Positions 1-11,475 of a DNA stretch of 64,000 nucleotides are shown one piece after another. Location: positions 24,852,282 to 24,916,281 of the forward strand of contig OY979718.1 in assembly GCA_963855995.1 (NCBI GenBank). Direction: 5' to 3'. Source of the DNA: Muricea muricata. Its lineage: Eukaryota; Cnidaria; Anthozoa; Malacalcyonacea; Plexauridae. Every line of letters begins with the position of its first letter. The stretch's first letter is position 1. The notes below the pieces were generated by a model. It had not been told where the DNA came from. It did not search any database and was given only the letters and a program-made list of their open reading frames with translations. The position numbers and the translations under genes were made by a program.

Positions 1-779
1 TAAAGATTTATGTGGATTAAAAAGATCATTCCACATAGCAAGAACAGGATAGACTCAATAAAACTTACTCTCAATTAGTTAAATTGCAATGTCACTTCAC
101 AAAACGCTTTACAATTTACTTAAGAAGTATGTACATACGAATTTTCTAATTGCTTCTTTACCAAAAGAATTTTACCCTGATGTGACGTCACGGACTTTTT
201 GAATATCCAAGATGGCGGATGACTAGAGTCTTTGTCCTTCAATTTTTCAGATCTAAGCATATTATCAAAAATTTAACTATTGATATAAAAAGTTACTTCA
301 AATAAGGTTCTTATTGATAAGCCAAAATAAAAAATAATGTATTCCCTACGAGACCTATGAACAGAGTATAAAATGGCAGTTTTCTAATTGCCAGAATGGT
401 TAAAAAACAATACGGCGAGCAGTCCCTAGAAGACATAAGTTGATGAAACGAGAGACTGTAGACAACACAGGAAGAAATAAATAGGCTTTGCCCACCGTCA
501 AATTCGTTGCATCCGCCCGCCCAAAAAATATCATGTGGGTTATACGAGAATACAAGCAGTCTCTAAGCGAAAGGGATTTGTACTATTGCGTATCAGATTT
601 GATTGACGGACACATCGATTTCGACCCAATGGGAATATTGCGTTGCGTGGGCAGTTGTGGGTTGTTGTCTGCAGTCCCTCCTTTCATCAACTCCTTTCCA
701 TCGCTGACCTCACGCAGTCTAGATTAAAACAGGTTCCAGAATGAATAAATAGCTAATACACTTATATATACACACTGTG
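1..779. other. Unassigned left-edge stretch
   Basis: No gene is recognised here. There is a CRE-like TGACGTCA near 183 next to a 'CAAGATGGCGG' word that recurs near transposon ends elsewhere in the window (for example around 9560, 18830 and 44770). An open frame at 488-727 lacks an ATG start and any recognisable domain. It could be an exon fragment, but I cannot support that. Confidence 0.4.
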
Positions 780-1225
780 TATATTAGTGCTGTCCATGCA
801 TCTCTAGCAGTGCAAATAAACTTCAATGATTGTACTATAATTGTACCTAAACTTTTATGCTTATATCTTACTTTATATCCTCGAAGGCTTTCAAGTGAGA
901 TCTGCTACTTCACGCAATAGTTCTTGCATATTAACGTCTACGGATGGTATTTGTTTTCTGGTGAAAAACTTCTTAAAAGGATTGACGGTTTTTGAAACAG
1001 TAAAGGCTGCTTCCAGATGTCCGTTTTTTACATGTGCGTGCACGCACGTAAAAGTTTAAACTTTCCTATGTAGTTTTTATTTAACAAATAGAATCCCTGG
1101 CCTGAAGTATGCCGCTAACTTGTAGCCGTAGGTAATGCTGCATTCTCTCCATCAAAACACTTGTTTATGTACGTGTGAAAAATGCGAAACTGGAAAACAG
1201 CCTTTAGTTTCTCGATTTTTCGTGA
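780..1225 (+). repeat. Dispersed repeat R1, copy 1
   Basis: This segment recurs, diverged, at about 2536-2880, 8085-8280 and 38725-39130. Shared words include 'gctgtccatgcatctctag', 'cttcaatgattgta' and 'gaaaaacttc', always in the same order and strand. No open frame is conserved among the copies, so it reads as non-coding repeat DNA. Confidence 0.6.
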
Positions 1226-2097
1226 CTAAATATGCAAATGTCTCTCGCTATTAAAATACATGGTGCATCTCAGATGTCTATTTTAGTATTTTCCGACGAG
1301 TTAATAATGATTGTTACATCAAAACGTCCACAGAAACTCAGAAAAATGTTACTTATTCTAACTTTTCTCTTAAAATAGTTTTATCTGCTGTGCTGATTAA
1401 TACGTACAATAATGTATATTGATTAAAGGTATAATGTGCATATATAACATCACAAAATAATTTCCTAAAAGTCGATCGTTTACCCTTTTACTTCCGAATC
1501 ACTTCATTGAAATCTGTATTTGTAGATAATGGTATGATTATGGACAGTTAAAGAACGGGGTAGAAAACTCGTCATCGCGTCATGTGATGTCTTTAGTGTA
1601 TATGAAGCCGTTCAAATCTGGTTGCAAATAAATTATGAACTAATCACCAAATCCGAAAAAGCTGCACGTTCCAAATCAAATAAATATGACTATATCATTC
1701 TACGATGATATATATTAGTATTGCTGTATTAGTATAAGTATTACAAGTTTAGCAAGTATTTGAAGAAATACACACCACAAAGTATCAACGATAATTTTTG
1801 CGACGCATCCAATTTTCACATTTACCTCAAATATTTTGTCACGGCATATAGACATGCATGTTTGTTCATCACTAAAACAAATTTAGGCTTATACATTACT
1901 GTGCAAATGTTAAAAATACGGCGAAATAAATAAAACGCCAAAACCGTTTGCGTGCATCTATCCATGTTGATTTTTCAATAAACACCCATATATGCTAGCT
2001 CGTGCATGAAATTACGGTTATTTACTTTAAGAAACAAATACACATGCATTCACGCAAAAAAGTAACAAAGATTTTTGTGTTCACTTTCTTTCTTTAG

Positions 2098-2216
2098 GGT
2101 GTTTTGACGCAAAGCAATTAATTGATTTAAGGCGCCGGAAAAGACTAAAATCGTACTATCAAAAAATTGAGATCCGCTCTATACAATCTAATGCCAAAAG
2201 AAATTTGCGTACTTAG
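2098..2216 (+). other. Exon-like segment conserved in both duplicates
   Basis: A pyrimidine tract ending in AG (TTTCTTTCTTTAG) precedes a 119-base open stretch ending in TAG at 2214. The same segment with the same acceptor lies at 38281-38399. Read from the TGT at 2100 it encodes about 38 basic residues (CFDAKQLIDLRRRKRLKSYY and so on). The copies differ at only a few positions, including D/N and I/V. It could be a terminal exon of a gene whose other exons are not in view, or simply duplicated DNA. I do not recognise the sequence. Confidence 0.3.
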
Positions 2217-3042
2217 TCACGACAATGCGAAAACCATCAAAGTGAATATACCTACGACCGTGCATGCCTGCATGAACAAAGATAAAAAAGCCTATACTGC
2301 CAATGAAATGATATATAAATGCATGCTCTGGTGTTTAATGTATGTTTAATACTGTCATGCATACATACTATCAAAAAATCTTAGCACAACGCATCAAACT
2401 ATTTAAGAATGGAGAAGTGCACTAGGACATTTTTAACTAACCGATAATTAAACATAAAAGTAAGTTCAATCACAATGCAATGCGTGTGTCTGTTTACGTC
2501 AGGGTTTGTCCATTAGTCAAATAAGTAATTTTTTTTACATTAGTGCTGTCCATGCATCTCTAGCGCATTGTAAATAAACTTCAATGATTGTACCATAATT
2601 GTACCTAATCATTTATACTTATTGTTAACTACGCCGCTGATAGCAGTTTTTGTGAAAATTAGAAAAAGTGGTTTGCGTGCATTTCTTTCCTCGATGGTTT
2701 TACCCAATGTGCTAATTCCTGCAATATTAATGTTTACGGATCTGTGGTGTAGTGAAAAACGTCCTAAAAGTTGCTTGTTATTTCAAGCATTTTTCTTTGA
2801 TGGATGGTTTTTGAAACATTAAGTTTCTCGAATATTCGTGGCTAAATATGCAAATGTTTTCGCTATCAAATTACATGGTGCATCTCAACCTTTGCTAGTG
2901 CTATTTTAGTATTTTCCGACGAATTAATTACGATTGTTGCATCAAAACTTCCTCAAAGACTCAGCATAAAAATCTTTGTTGTTCTAGAGCAGAAGGTGGC
3001 TAATGAAAAGCAAGGGGGGGGGGATATCACAATTTCAGAAAG

Positions 3043-3050
3043 TATATAAA
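3043..3050 (+). promoter_or_regulatory. TATA box of secreted-protein gene A
   Basis: TATATAAA stands about 30 bases upstream of 'cagtgttcat', the likely transcription start near 3075. The equivalent place in copy B (39306-39320) is a TATATATATA run, and the third promoter copy has 'gcataaatatca'. This supports one inherited core promoter. The position of the start site is inferred. Confidence 0.55.
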
Positions 3051-3074
3051 TACAGTTGTTGGCAATTTTAAGTT

Positions 3075-3199
3075 CAGTGTTCATATCAATCAGCAAAGTA
3101 AAGTGCCGAGAAGAACACCCAGACATACAAGTTCAGAAGCGCGTTTGGCCTAACAGCACAAAAGTATTGGTTGGTTAGCCAGTTAATACTGACGAGCAG
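3075..3199 (+). other. Non-coding 5' exon of gene A
   Basis: An ATG-free stretch runs from the inferred start to a donor, GAGCAG|GTAAAA at 3199/3200. It pairs with the acceptor TTTTTGTAG at 3540, giving a 341-base 5'UTR intron. The donor and acceptor are both kept in copy B (donor after 39461, acceptor at 39895), and the donor is kept in the third copy (after 41888). Confidence 0.5.
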
Positions 3200-3573
3200 G
3201 TAAAAAAATTGCGTCTCTTTGGTTTATTTCTAGCACCAAACTACCATAGTAATGTCATGTATGAGCTATCAATTTATGTCTGGTGCATGTTCGTTTGTTG
3301 CACGAATCCACGTCGTTGTCCAGATCAGGTACATTGCGGTGCAGTTTCTGTAGAGCATGCACGCACGTAACATTAGGTAAATATGTAGTTGTAACATACG
3401 TTATTATAGCCTCAGAACTATATCTATACCACACTGTTTTTTTTTGCAATATGATACTTACTTCTTCGCGAGAAGTAAGATACTTTTTTATCTGAGATGA
3501 GCATTGCTAGTAATGCAACTACTTTTAATTCTTTTTGTAGAGTGACTGAGCCTTATATATAGCCTTGGACAAG

Positions 3574-4188
3574 ATGAGCTCGAGTTTGCAAATACTTGTC
3601 ATATTGATTATTTGTGCAGTGACAGCACACGTTCAGTGCACCCAAGTAAAATCAGCGTCAGGCGAAAGATGTACGAAGGCGTTTATCCGTCTTCAGCTTG
3701 GTGGTATTACTAAAACCGTTCATCGTGTTTACAGTAAAGCCTACAGGTATAAATCCTTCATCATTCCGGAGAACTTACGAAGTTTCACCTGGCAGTGTGG
3801 CACAAAAATTTACAACTTCAGTTGGCAAGGAAAAGCAACTTTGCTGCGTGTAACGTATAATACGTACCCTAGTAGAGGGGGTATACGGTTTATCCTCTAC
3901 AATTCTCGTTCGGCTTCCCCTCCTCGCGGTTGCAGGATTGATACGCCTGCGTATGTAACGTACGACTGGTGTCGCAGTGGAGATTATATCAAGTTGGAAA
4001 GCGGCAGAGAACTCCCAAAAGGTACCGTGGATAGCATCAATCCTGTTTCGCCCCACAAGCGTGAGATGACTTGGAATTGTGAGGAAACTGAAGAGCGTGT
4101 AGCTTGGTATGGAAGATCCAACTGCGTCAGAGTGAGTTTCGTAAACGGACGCATCAAGTGGGAATTTTTCAATTGTATTAACCTTTGA
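3574..4188 (+). CDS. Small cysteine-rich secreted protein, two internal repeats (copy A)
   Basis: A 204-residue protein that I do not recognise. Residues 1-21 form a signal peptide (MSSSLQILVILIICAVTAHV), so it should be secreted. The mature part looks like two tandem repeats of about 75 residues. Each has a Cys, then a 'TWxC' motif (Cys75 and Cys169), a 'W-x-G' step and a 'V-x-Y/F' strand. The C-terminal repeat ends in 'FFNC'. Mature cysteines are at 22, 33, 75, 120, 133, 169, 184 and 201. The ATG at 3574 is used because it starts the signal peptide and is matched exactly in copy B; no in-frame ATG lies between the acceptor at 3540 and it. There is no intron in the coding part. The second half is almost identical to copy B, while the first half differs a lot. 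A lectin-like or defence role is possible but nothing shows it. Confidence 0.8.
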   Translation: MSSSLQILVILIICAVTAHVQCTQVKSASGERCTKAFIRLQLGGITKTVHRVYSKAYRYKSFIIPENLRSFTWQCGTKIYNFSWQGKATLLRVTYNTYPSRGGIRFILYNSRSASPPRGCRIDTPAYVTYDWCRSGDYIKLESGRELPKGTVDSINPVSPHKREMTWNCEETEERVAWYGRSNCVRVSFVNGRIKWEFFNCINL

Positions 4189-4195
4189 TTCCATT

Positions 4196-5700
4196 TCATG
4201 ATGTACGAAAACTTTAACTAACTCAATATTTACCTAACTTTTATCAAAGCTTGGAGACAATAGACTAAATAGGCGTATAGAATCTAGATCTATCATTGTT
4301 ATAGCCGTACATACACATTGGGCAAAAACCAGATGCCTTTCATATTTAAATTAGATGCAATCTTATTGCTGGATCACGGTTGGTAGCATCTTTGTTTTGT
4401 CCTTTTGTTTTCTTTGTTCTCTTGACGCAACTAATTAATGATTATTAGTGAATACTACAAATCGTGCCTGGAATTTTCTTCTACAAAGCACTAACGACTG
4501 TTAAATGACTCATATTGTCTAACATATAATCTTGGTAACTATGCGCTGAGCTAGGTACTACGTGACTCTGACTGCATATACTTGTGAAAAGTTTGTTGTT
4601 AGGGTAAATCGATAAGGGAATATACTGATTAACAACTGGGTCCAAATCTGCCCAAGACATATGCTTTTACAGCCAGCTAGGACATAATTCTACTTCACTT
4701 GAAGCTAGGTCCTAATGTGTGCTGCAGGACATATACTGTGAGCTGGACCCAGGAAACTATAATGTCGATCAGAGAAATAGGACTTAAAACACTGATCTGG
4801 CGCAGTACATGTACTCATATGCAGAAATAAAAAAAGACTTTGTTAATAGGAATTGGCTTCTTTAAGCACAATGAGTAAAGCTATCGAAGAAAGAAATGCA
4901 CGCTGCAAACCAGGTTTTCTAATATGCACGAAAAAACATTATCACCAACAATTAATACTTAACATTAAGTATGTAAGATTAAATGCGATGTAGCAAACTT
5001 ATTTAAGTTGTTCTAATTGCGATGGAAGAGATGCACCATGGTCAGCACCAACAGACACAGTTATATAATGGTATGACCATAGACAGTTGAAGAACCGGAA
5101 GGAAACCCGTTGATGTGTTTGATGTTTTTAGTGATAATGTTTAAACCTGGCTACAATTAGTAAGCTAAAGGATGGCACATTTGAGTTAATAATTAGTTCT
5201 AAAACCATTAAAAAACAACCACAGTTTTATATAGCTGGTAGTTACTTTCGCAAGTAATGTGTTGCCATAAATTCACAGGGCTGAACAATCAAATATTTTG
5301 TCTCGTTACGCTTCCTTTAACAATAATTTGTGCTCGTAAAAATTACCGTTAATTTCACATTTTCATTCTTGTATCGAGTTACAGTCGTTTAATCGCATCA
5401 CTTTACTTGTTTGTCAGCCGTGCTTGAATAAACATTAAAAACTTACCACACCATTTCTTATGTTCTCAATCGGTTTTGCATTTTCACTAAAGACCTGATT
5501 CTAAAAGCTGGGGGCGGTTTTTGATTTCTACAGGGGAGAGCGGGCCTGAGAAAATACTCACTCGAGCTTTTGAATTTAAAGTTCAAGACTGCAGTCAGAG
5601 TCTTGAATTTTGAATTCAAAACCTGTACCAGGTCTTGAATTTTAAATTCACACATATTTTCACACAACAAATCTTAACACGACAAATGTTGACACGCACG
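4196..5700. other. Gene-free stretch
   Basis: No coding signal is seen. A small imperfect inverted repeat is bounded by CTGGGTCCA (about 4636) and TGGACCCAG (about 4748). An AT-rich stretch at 5570-5655 repeats 'cttgaattt' units of about 40 bases. Confidence 0.4.
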
Positions 5701-5707
5701 TATTCAG

Positions 5708-7467
5708 TTATTTCAAAACAAAATTAAAGCTTATGTTAATCGGAGCTTTTGCCACAATTTCTTGATCTGTATTCTCTTTCTGCATTTTATTCTCTTTCGT
5801 GGCCGTCGAGTCCCCAGCCTGCTTCCTATTTTGATTCTTGTTAACACCCTCTATCTCGATTGTTTCCTCCTGTGCCCACTTCTCATCTTCGCAACTTTCT
5901 TTTTTCGCTTTCTTTCGTACATTTAGGCCGTACAGAATATCTGAGACTCTCATTTCTTGCTCTGTTGAAGTTCGTTTATATGCTTTGACAGCAGAGCTTC
6001 GGTGACCTTCAAATTTAAAAAAATCACTGTCTTAGTTCATGAACAGTCACTTTTCAAATTTGTTCCTATTACAATTATGTTTTAATTACTTCAGTTCGTT
6101 CGCCAGTTTTTTCGCAGATAAGCTGCTCATCAATTCCCATGTCATACATTTGTGTTGCAGCAGTGGCTTGCAGTGAATGATTTGTCCGATAGCCAGAAAT
6201 TCCAGCTTTTTCGCACAATCGTTTCACCGTTGAGGCTAGTTTGTCATGTCCAACTGGCACATTGCTATACCAGCACTTTGATTTTGGGCATTTAAAGGCA
6301 CTTCAATAAAATGCGTTTGCCCCTCGAGGTTCCAAGTTTGGGCTACAGAAGTATAAACTGGAATCAAATAGAGTATATCTACTAGAAACAATAAATTACG
6401 TACTGTTTTATTTGACTGTAAACTCTTACCATAAATTAATATACTTTTCATACAGACGAACAATGCATCATCTCTTGTCTGCTATATTCTTATATGCACG
6501 CATGATGTTTCCTTGTATCTTTCTGTCTTTTAGTCCGCCAGCATTTGTTTTAGATATATCTTCACGATATTCCAAATACTCTAGACCAGTTCGTTTATCT
6601 TTCCCTTTAAAAATTGCAAATTTTCTGACCGCAGCCTTCGATGCTCACTATATACCGCCTCTTAAAACAAAGTGAATTCCAAGCAGATAAACAATAGATA
6701 AAGACAAGCAATTGTTGAGGGTTCGAATCCCTGAGAACCCCTTTACTCCAGAGCTGCTCTTCCTTGCTTCTTGCCTTGCTTCTTTGTCAGTCCAAGGCCA
6801 TCGGAAGCACTTTCTTTCATCATTGCATCTAAAGCATCTCTCAGAAAGGGAAATTTATCGTCGTTTTTATAGTCTGACAATCTTTTTTCTTTCCTTTCAA
6901 ATAATGCTGAATTGAGGCAACCATACCATGAAGTGTGTTTGGCGGATATTTGCTTCCACTAGCTTTTCGTACTTCACAAACAAACAATGCTAACGAGCAA
7001 TTTAATTCTTCATCCGACAAAACTTCTAAGCTATTGTACAGAATCTTTACTTCGGTAATACCGCCAGTATTACAGGCTTTCTCATTTCTTTACTGTCTCC
7101 AGTTCTCGAACAAGTTAACAGCCCATTTTTCTTTATACTTTGTCGATTTAGGACCCGCATCACCAATCTTAGCTTGAATTTGAGCCTCAGAAATTGGCTT
7201 TGAAAAGCGGTTTGCAAAGCGGTTTTCTATCGTGGCTTTCTCCTCCATGCCTTCTCGTGGCTTTCTCCTCCAAGTTACCACTTGTCCATCACTCGGCAAT
7301 CCATCTTGAAACCAGTCATTGACGTCGCCCAAGGTCGATTTCTGTCGAAACGTCGACTGAGTAATATAAATTTCCTCATCCGAGTTCTCTGACCACATGT
7401 TCCAAAATGCTGCCAAAACGTAAAACAAAGCTGCAAACCACGGTTGGTAGATTTCATGAATAAACAA
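5708..7467 (-). pseudogene. Decayed Crypton-like tyrosine recombinase (DUF3504 type)
   Basis: Read on the minus strand, pieces of one recombinase follow in the right order but in shifting frames. They are: an N-terminal SAM-like part near 7095-7260 (RFSKPISEAQIQ, KWAVNLFENW); the 'EVRKASGSKYPPNTL' segment near 6900-7055; 'ALDAMMKE..GLG' near 6750-6855; a broken 'FVLRGG..EHRRLR' region near 6640-6680; 'EYREDISKTNAGGLKDRK' near 6510-6600; 'WYSNVPVGHDKLA' to 'TNHSLQATAAT' near 6110-6275; and 'GHRSSAVKAYKR' near 5965-6005. The family (KIAA1958/ZMYM/QRICH1-like, derived from Cryptons) has a catalytic Arg-His-x-x-Arg-Tyr set. Here the H-x-x-R motif reads H-S-L-Q, and several frameshifts and stops are present, so it is dead. 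About 90 bases of unclear origin, perhaps an intron with an out-of-phase boundary, separate the last two pieces. Confidence 0.75.
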
Positions 7468-7701
7468 GCCAAACCGTAATTAGTGCCCTCAAGAAAATAG
7501 AGAGAACAAAAGGCCAGTGCAAAGAAAAACAAAGAGCATTGTTAAAAATTGGCTCATTTAGTCATGAAATCTACCAACCTTGCTGCAAACTGCACCAGTT
7601 AGCCAAACCGTCATATAAGCCAAACTGTAGGATTACTCCTAATATTATTCAATTATCAAAAACTTCTTGAGAACAAAAGGAAATGGGTGTGGTATGGACA
7701 G

Positions 7702-8061
7702 AATTTTGAAAAAAGTTGAAGTGGGAAAATTCATTACCACAGCATTGACAAGCATCCTAAAATTAGTAAAATTGCAAAGCTTGGTCGCGAAATGTTGTAA
7801 AATGAGAAAAATATAGCCCTGCAAAGTTTGCGAATCTTGTATACTTTTGTATTACACACTGAAAATTGATACCGTTTTCTCGTTGTTGGTATCCATTTTC
7901 CGTGCGTAATACAAAAATATACAAAATTTGAAATCTTCACAGGCTTACATTTTCCACATTTTACAACGTTTCGCAACCAAACTTTGCAATTTTACTAATT
8001 TTAGGATGCTCTTCAATGCTGTGGTGACAAATTTTCCTATTTCAACTTTTTTCAAAATTTT
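7702..8061. mobile_element. Foldback MITE, ~360 bp
   Basis: Two arms of about 110 bases are inverted copies of each other. The left runs from 'agaattttgaaaaaagttga' to 'gttgtaaaatg'; the right runs from 'cattttacaacg' to 'tttttcaaaattttg'. The loop is about 130 bases with a further inner palindrome (ATTACACACTGAAAATTGATACC against GGTATCCATTTTCCGTGCGTAAT). No coding capacity and no clear target-site duplication are seen. Confidence 0.7.
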
Positions 8062-8084
8062 GCCTATAATGCAATCGGTCCATT

Positions 8085-8280
8085 GCACCTAAACTTTTAC
8101 ACTTATATCCTTTTGAACTTATATACTGTATATCCTCAATTGCTTTACCAAATGTGCTACTTCGCGCAACAGCTCTAGCATATTAATGATTACGGATGGT
8201 ATGTGTGGTGTGGTGAAAAACTTCCTAAAAAGATGGATGGTTTTTGAAACAGTTAGTTTCTCGAATTTTCGTGACTAATT
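8085..8280 (+). repeat. Dispersed repeat R1, copy 3 (partial)
   Basis: It matches 840-1225 closely, including 'gtgctacttcgcgcaaca' against 'ctgctacttcacgcaata', and ends at 'cgaattttcgtgacta'. It begins directly after the foldback element. Confidence 0.55.
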
Positions 8281-9324
8281 GCTGATGTTGATGCGTACCT
8301 CTTACTGACAAACAGTCAGGTTTTTTGGCACTTTATTTTAAGGAAACTGGCATGCAGAAGTAGTCAATTTTCGGATAGGAATGAAAGTTAGGAAAGCCAA
8401 GATACAACACTGGATCAAGTTATTTTACTACAACTCCAGAAGGAGTATAGCTAAAAGCGTAATACGAAAAAAAGATATTTTTTGGATGAAGTACTATAAA
8501 ACATTCAGGACAGTCATTTTAAGTTAAAAAAAATGACTAAATTGTCTAAATGCTTAACTAAATATTTGATTTTGTTGTTTTTTTATTATGATGATGAGGG
8601 GAAACTTTAGCCTGCAAAACTCATGTTGCAGAAATCAAGATTTTGGTTGTTTAAATGCCTCGATTTGACACTATGATAACTCGAGCACTATTGTCTGAAG
8701 TTGTTACCCCGACGAGCTGTTGATTGATGTCAGACCATCTGTAAAATTAAATAACTTTCATCAACAATCCAGGAGAAGTGTGAATATACCCTACAGAAGA
8801 TTCGACACGACAAGTTAAAACTAAGTAAAGTATACGATAACATTCCCAATGATACTCGCAATTCTCTTCGGGACAGTCATTAAAAGAGGTCCCTACGAAC
8901 CCAAGTTAAAATCCCGTCGAGAAAATTCCGATATCCAATCAAAGAAACACAAATTTGCCTGTGGGTTGTTTCAGGAATACCCTCATCTTGAATACAGCAT
9001 CAAAGCAGACACTGATTCTTGTTTTGTTTCTTGCCTCTTTTTTTTATGTGACGCGCGCGCCGCAATGGTGGTTGGCCGCGGATTTTTACGCTGGTACAAT
9101 TTGGTGAATATCTTGTATATTTATTTGATTCTTGGTGGTGTTACAATTAAAAATAATGCAAAAAGGCATACTGAAGGCAATCTAGCAATTACTTTCATCT
9201 CCAAAGAACTCGCAAGTCAGAAACCGCAGTATTTGCGGAAATCAACGGTCAAACGGAAGTCTTTAACAGCCTGTACCAAACTACATATTGGAATCAAATT
9301 TTCATAAACTTTTCTCTTGTTGCT
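8281..9324. other. Unassigned stretch with one 152-residue open frame
   Basis: An open frame from an ATG at 8849 to 9307 has no recognisable domain, low-complexity patches and no support from a second copy. It may be part of the same relic as the 2A-like frame that follows, since both lie on the plus strand and overlap in different frames. I do not call it a gene. Confidence 0.3.
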
Positions 9325-9411
9325 ATGGTGATACGTTTGTCTGGCGATGTGGAAACTAATCCTGGACCTATCAATTTCGAAGTAAAAGAATGTCGCACAA
9401 GGGGACTAAAG
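9325..9411 (+). other. Short open frame with 2A-like ribosome-skipping motif
   Basis: From the ATG at 9325 the frame reads MVIRLSGDVETNPGP, with GDVETNPGP at 9343-9369. It continues open to a good splice donor, AAG|GTATGC, after 9411. The frame is also open upstream for about 45 codons. D-x-E-x-N-P-G-P is the 2A-like signature. It is known near the N-terminus of some invertebrate non-LTR retrotransposon proteins and NLR-type proteins, where it causes ribosome skipping or acts as a signal. No reverse transcriptase or NACHT follows here, so this is either a first exon of something or a fragment of a retroelement. Confidence 0.55.
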
Positions 9412-10599
9412 GTATGCATGTTGTTTTTAGATGATCCTTTTTAGGAAGCAATGTTAATATGTTCATATGTATATTTATAAAGGGATCACAGCATGGATAT
9501 AGGAGACCTAGATTGCTGACGTATACCTAGCGCGCGTGACCCCAAATAGAACAATCTAAGATGGCATCGCAATCGGGCAAAAACATTAGGAATTGTATTA
9601 CGAAAAGCAGGCTTTTGAGCTTTTTTGATGGTTTAACTGCTGCGAATCACGTTTAACTGTTTTGAACGCAAAATGAGAAGAGTGGGCTAGATTCTTATAA
9701 AATTATCATTCGATAAAGATTTCAAGGAGTGGACGTTTTCACCGGTTTCGTCAGTTTGCGTGGATTCTTGGACCTTTCACACTTCGAATCACGATCGATT
9801 GCATGTATTTAGAAAACGATGTTTATCATATATCAAATATCGTTCGTTTAAGACTTCTGGAGTAGACAACTGGTTGTTTAGTATGTTCTTTTAGTAAATC
9901 TAACTTTTCTGCAAATTATTACTTCTAGTGATTTTGATTTTGAGTGTTATTTGGATTTTTGCTCAGTATTAAATGTGAAATTGAATATCTGCATAAAATT
10001 TATCCTACAGTACAGGTACAATACAAGTTTTGCAGGAGGCATCATGATTGACTTTAAGTTGGGATAAGCTAATAATGGACATGCTGGCTTCTTTGGGCTT
10101 GCAGGGATGTCATTATTATACAAATGAAAATTGATACCTATAGGCAGAAGTCAATATTACAAGTTACATTGCTTAATTATCTCTGTAGCAATTATGAAGA
10201 ACATCTGATTTATAATAAACTGTCTTGCAAAAACTGTGTTTACATTCCCACACATTTAAAAGCATTTATAAAAGTCTTGTTAATAACCTTGAAGAAGCTT
10301 TATAAAGTTACAGTATTTTACAACTTGTTTTCATCTTTGCAACACATTTGTCACAGGCACAGCTTGTTGACAAATGGTGAGATTTTCATGAGCAGATTTC
10401 AATATTGTAATTGGTTTTGAGTAAAATCAGAATCACATTTGCAACCAGCAATTTGTATTTTGAACATTATTAAGCTTGAGTGTTATCAAGCCCCATGCAT
10501 GTACATCTAAATTTTTATAATATTATGAGTCTCTATACTATGCTTAGCTGCTCAGATTTATACAAATTATATGTATTGGCTATTGCTATCATTAATCCC

Positions 10600-10644
10600 C
10601 GAGCCAACGGCGCGAAGCGCCGTTCCGGGCGTAAGCCCGGAGCG
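10600..10644. repeat. Pair of small GC-rich hairpins
   Basis: Two short palindromes follow each other in otherwise AT-rich DNA: CGGCGCGAAGCGCCG and CCGGGCGTAAGCCCGG. They lie at the left border of repeat H, inside T1. Confidence 0.6.
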
Positions 10645-11475
10645 AGGGTTACTAATTTCGTATTAGCGGAGTTCAAAGTCGTTGCTCGTGGTAGTTAGGA
10701 AGTAAAAATGGTATGTCATGACGTCATCCTCACTGATCTCAACAATATGGCGGACTACGATCATGAATGGCTAACACTCATTGGCCAGATTTAAAATTTA
10801 TTGTTGATTGATTGATCACGAATTCAAGTTATTCAACTGTCAGCAAATATTTAACTTTAGTTGGCTTTTTGCACTATAATATTTTGTATTTTTGCAAAAA
10901 GTTTTGGGAACTTTAACAACAATTTATTGTTGTAAAAATTAAATAAAAAGCATTTGTCAGGTCAACAAATATGGAGTCAAGCAAGCAGCGAAAGGAGAAC
11001 GAGGAAGCAGAACATTTAGCAAGGCGAAACGAGCGTAGACGACAACAAAGGCTCGAGGAGACTGCCGAAGAAGATTGAAGAGACATTAATTCGGGGAAAA
11101 TACAGAGAAGCGCCAACAATTGACTATGGCGTGAAACACAAGGCAAGTTTGTTGATAATGCGTATTTATACTTGTGTTCTAATGCTTTATAAAGGCTGGC
11201 GTAGCCGTACTTATCCAGTCTATTCACTGTTTAAATTCCAGAGTAAGTTTATAGGCCGTTCGCCGTGACCCGATATCGTTCACTTTCATTAAGCATGTCG
11301 TGGAACTGAGAAAACTTTACAGAACATAACTTTTTCAAACACGGGGAGTTCGAATCTGAAAAGTTGCCGCTCCTCCGATCCGCAGTTTTTTCATAAAATC
11401 CATTTTAATTCCACTCTTTCGACACGCTTCAAATAATCTCCCGCCATTTTGAATTCTTTAATATTCCGTTTGCAA

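Larger units (their letters stand above)
1225..4195 (+). repeat. Segmental duplication, copy A
   Basis: A block of about 3 kb is repeated in the same orientation at 37386-40530. Similarity starts at 'ctaaatatgcaaatgtctc' (near 1227 and 37386) and runs through an exon-like segment, the promoter, a 5' exon, an intron and the whole secreted-protein gene. It stops just past the stop codon. Small indels separate the copies; copy B has for example about 100 extra bases near 38990-39060. The two copies lie about 36 kb apart. Confidence 0.85.

Noticed and set aside
3775..4194. Minus-strand open frames opposite the secreted-protein gene
   Set aside because: They are shadows of the plus-strand gene, which has the signal peptide and the conserved cysteines.
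6715..6740. A tRNA-like B-box (GGGTTCGAATCCC)
   Set aside because: No matching A-box, anticodon arm or acceptor stem around it, and it lies inside the recombinase relic on the other strand.
8849..9307. 152-codon open frame before the 2A-like motif
   Set aside because: No domain. The 2A-like motif is in a different frame, so the two do not form one protein without a shift.
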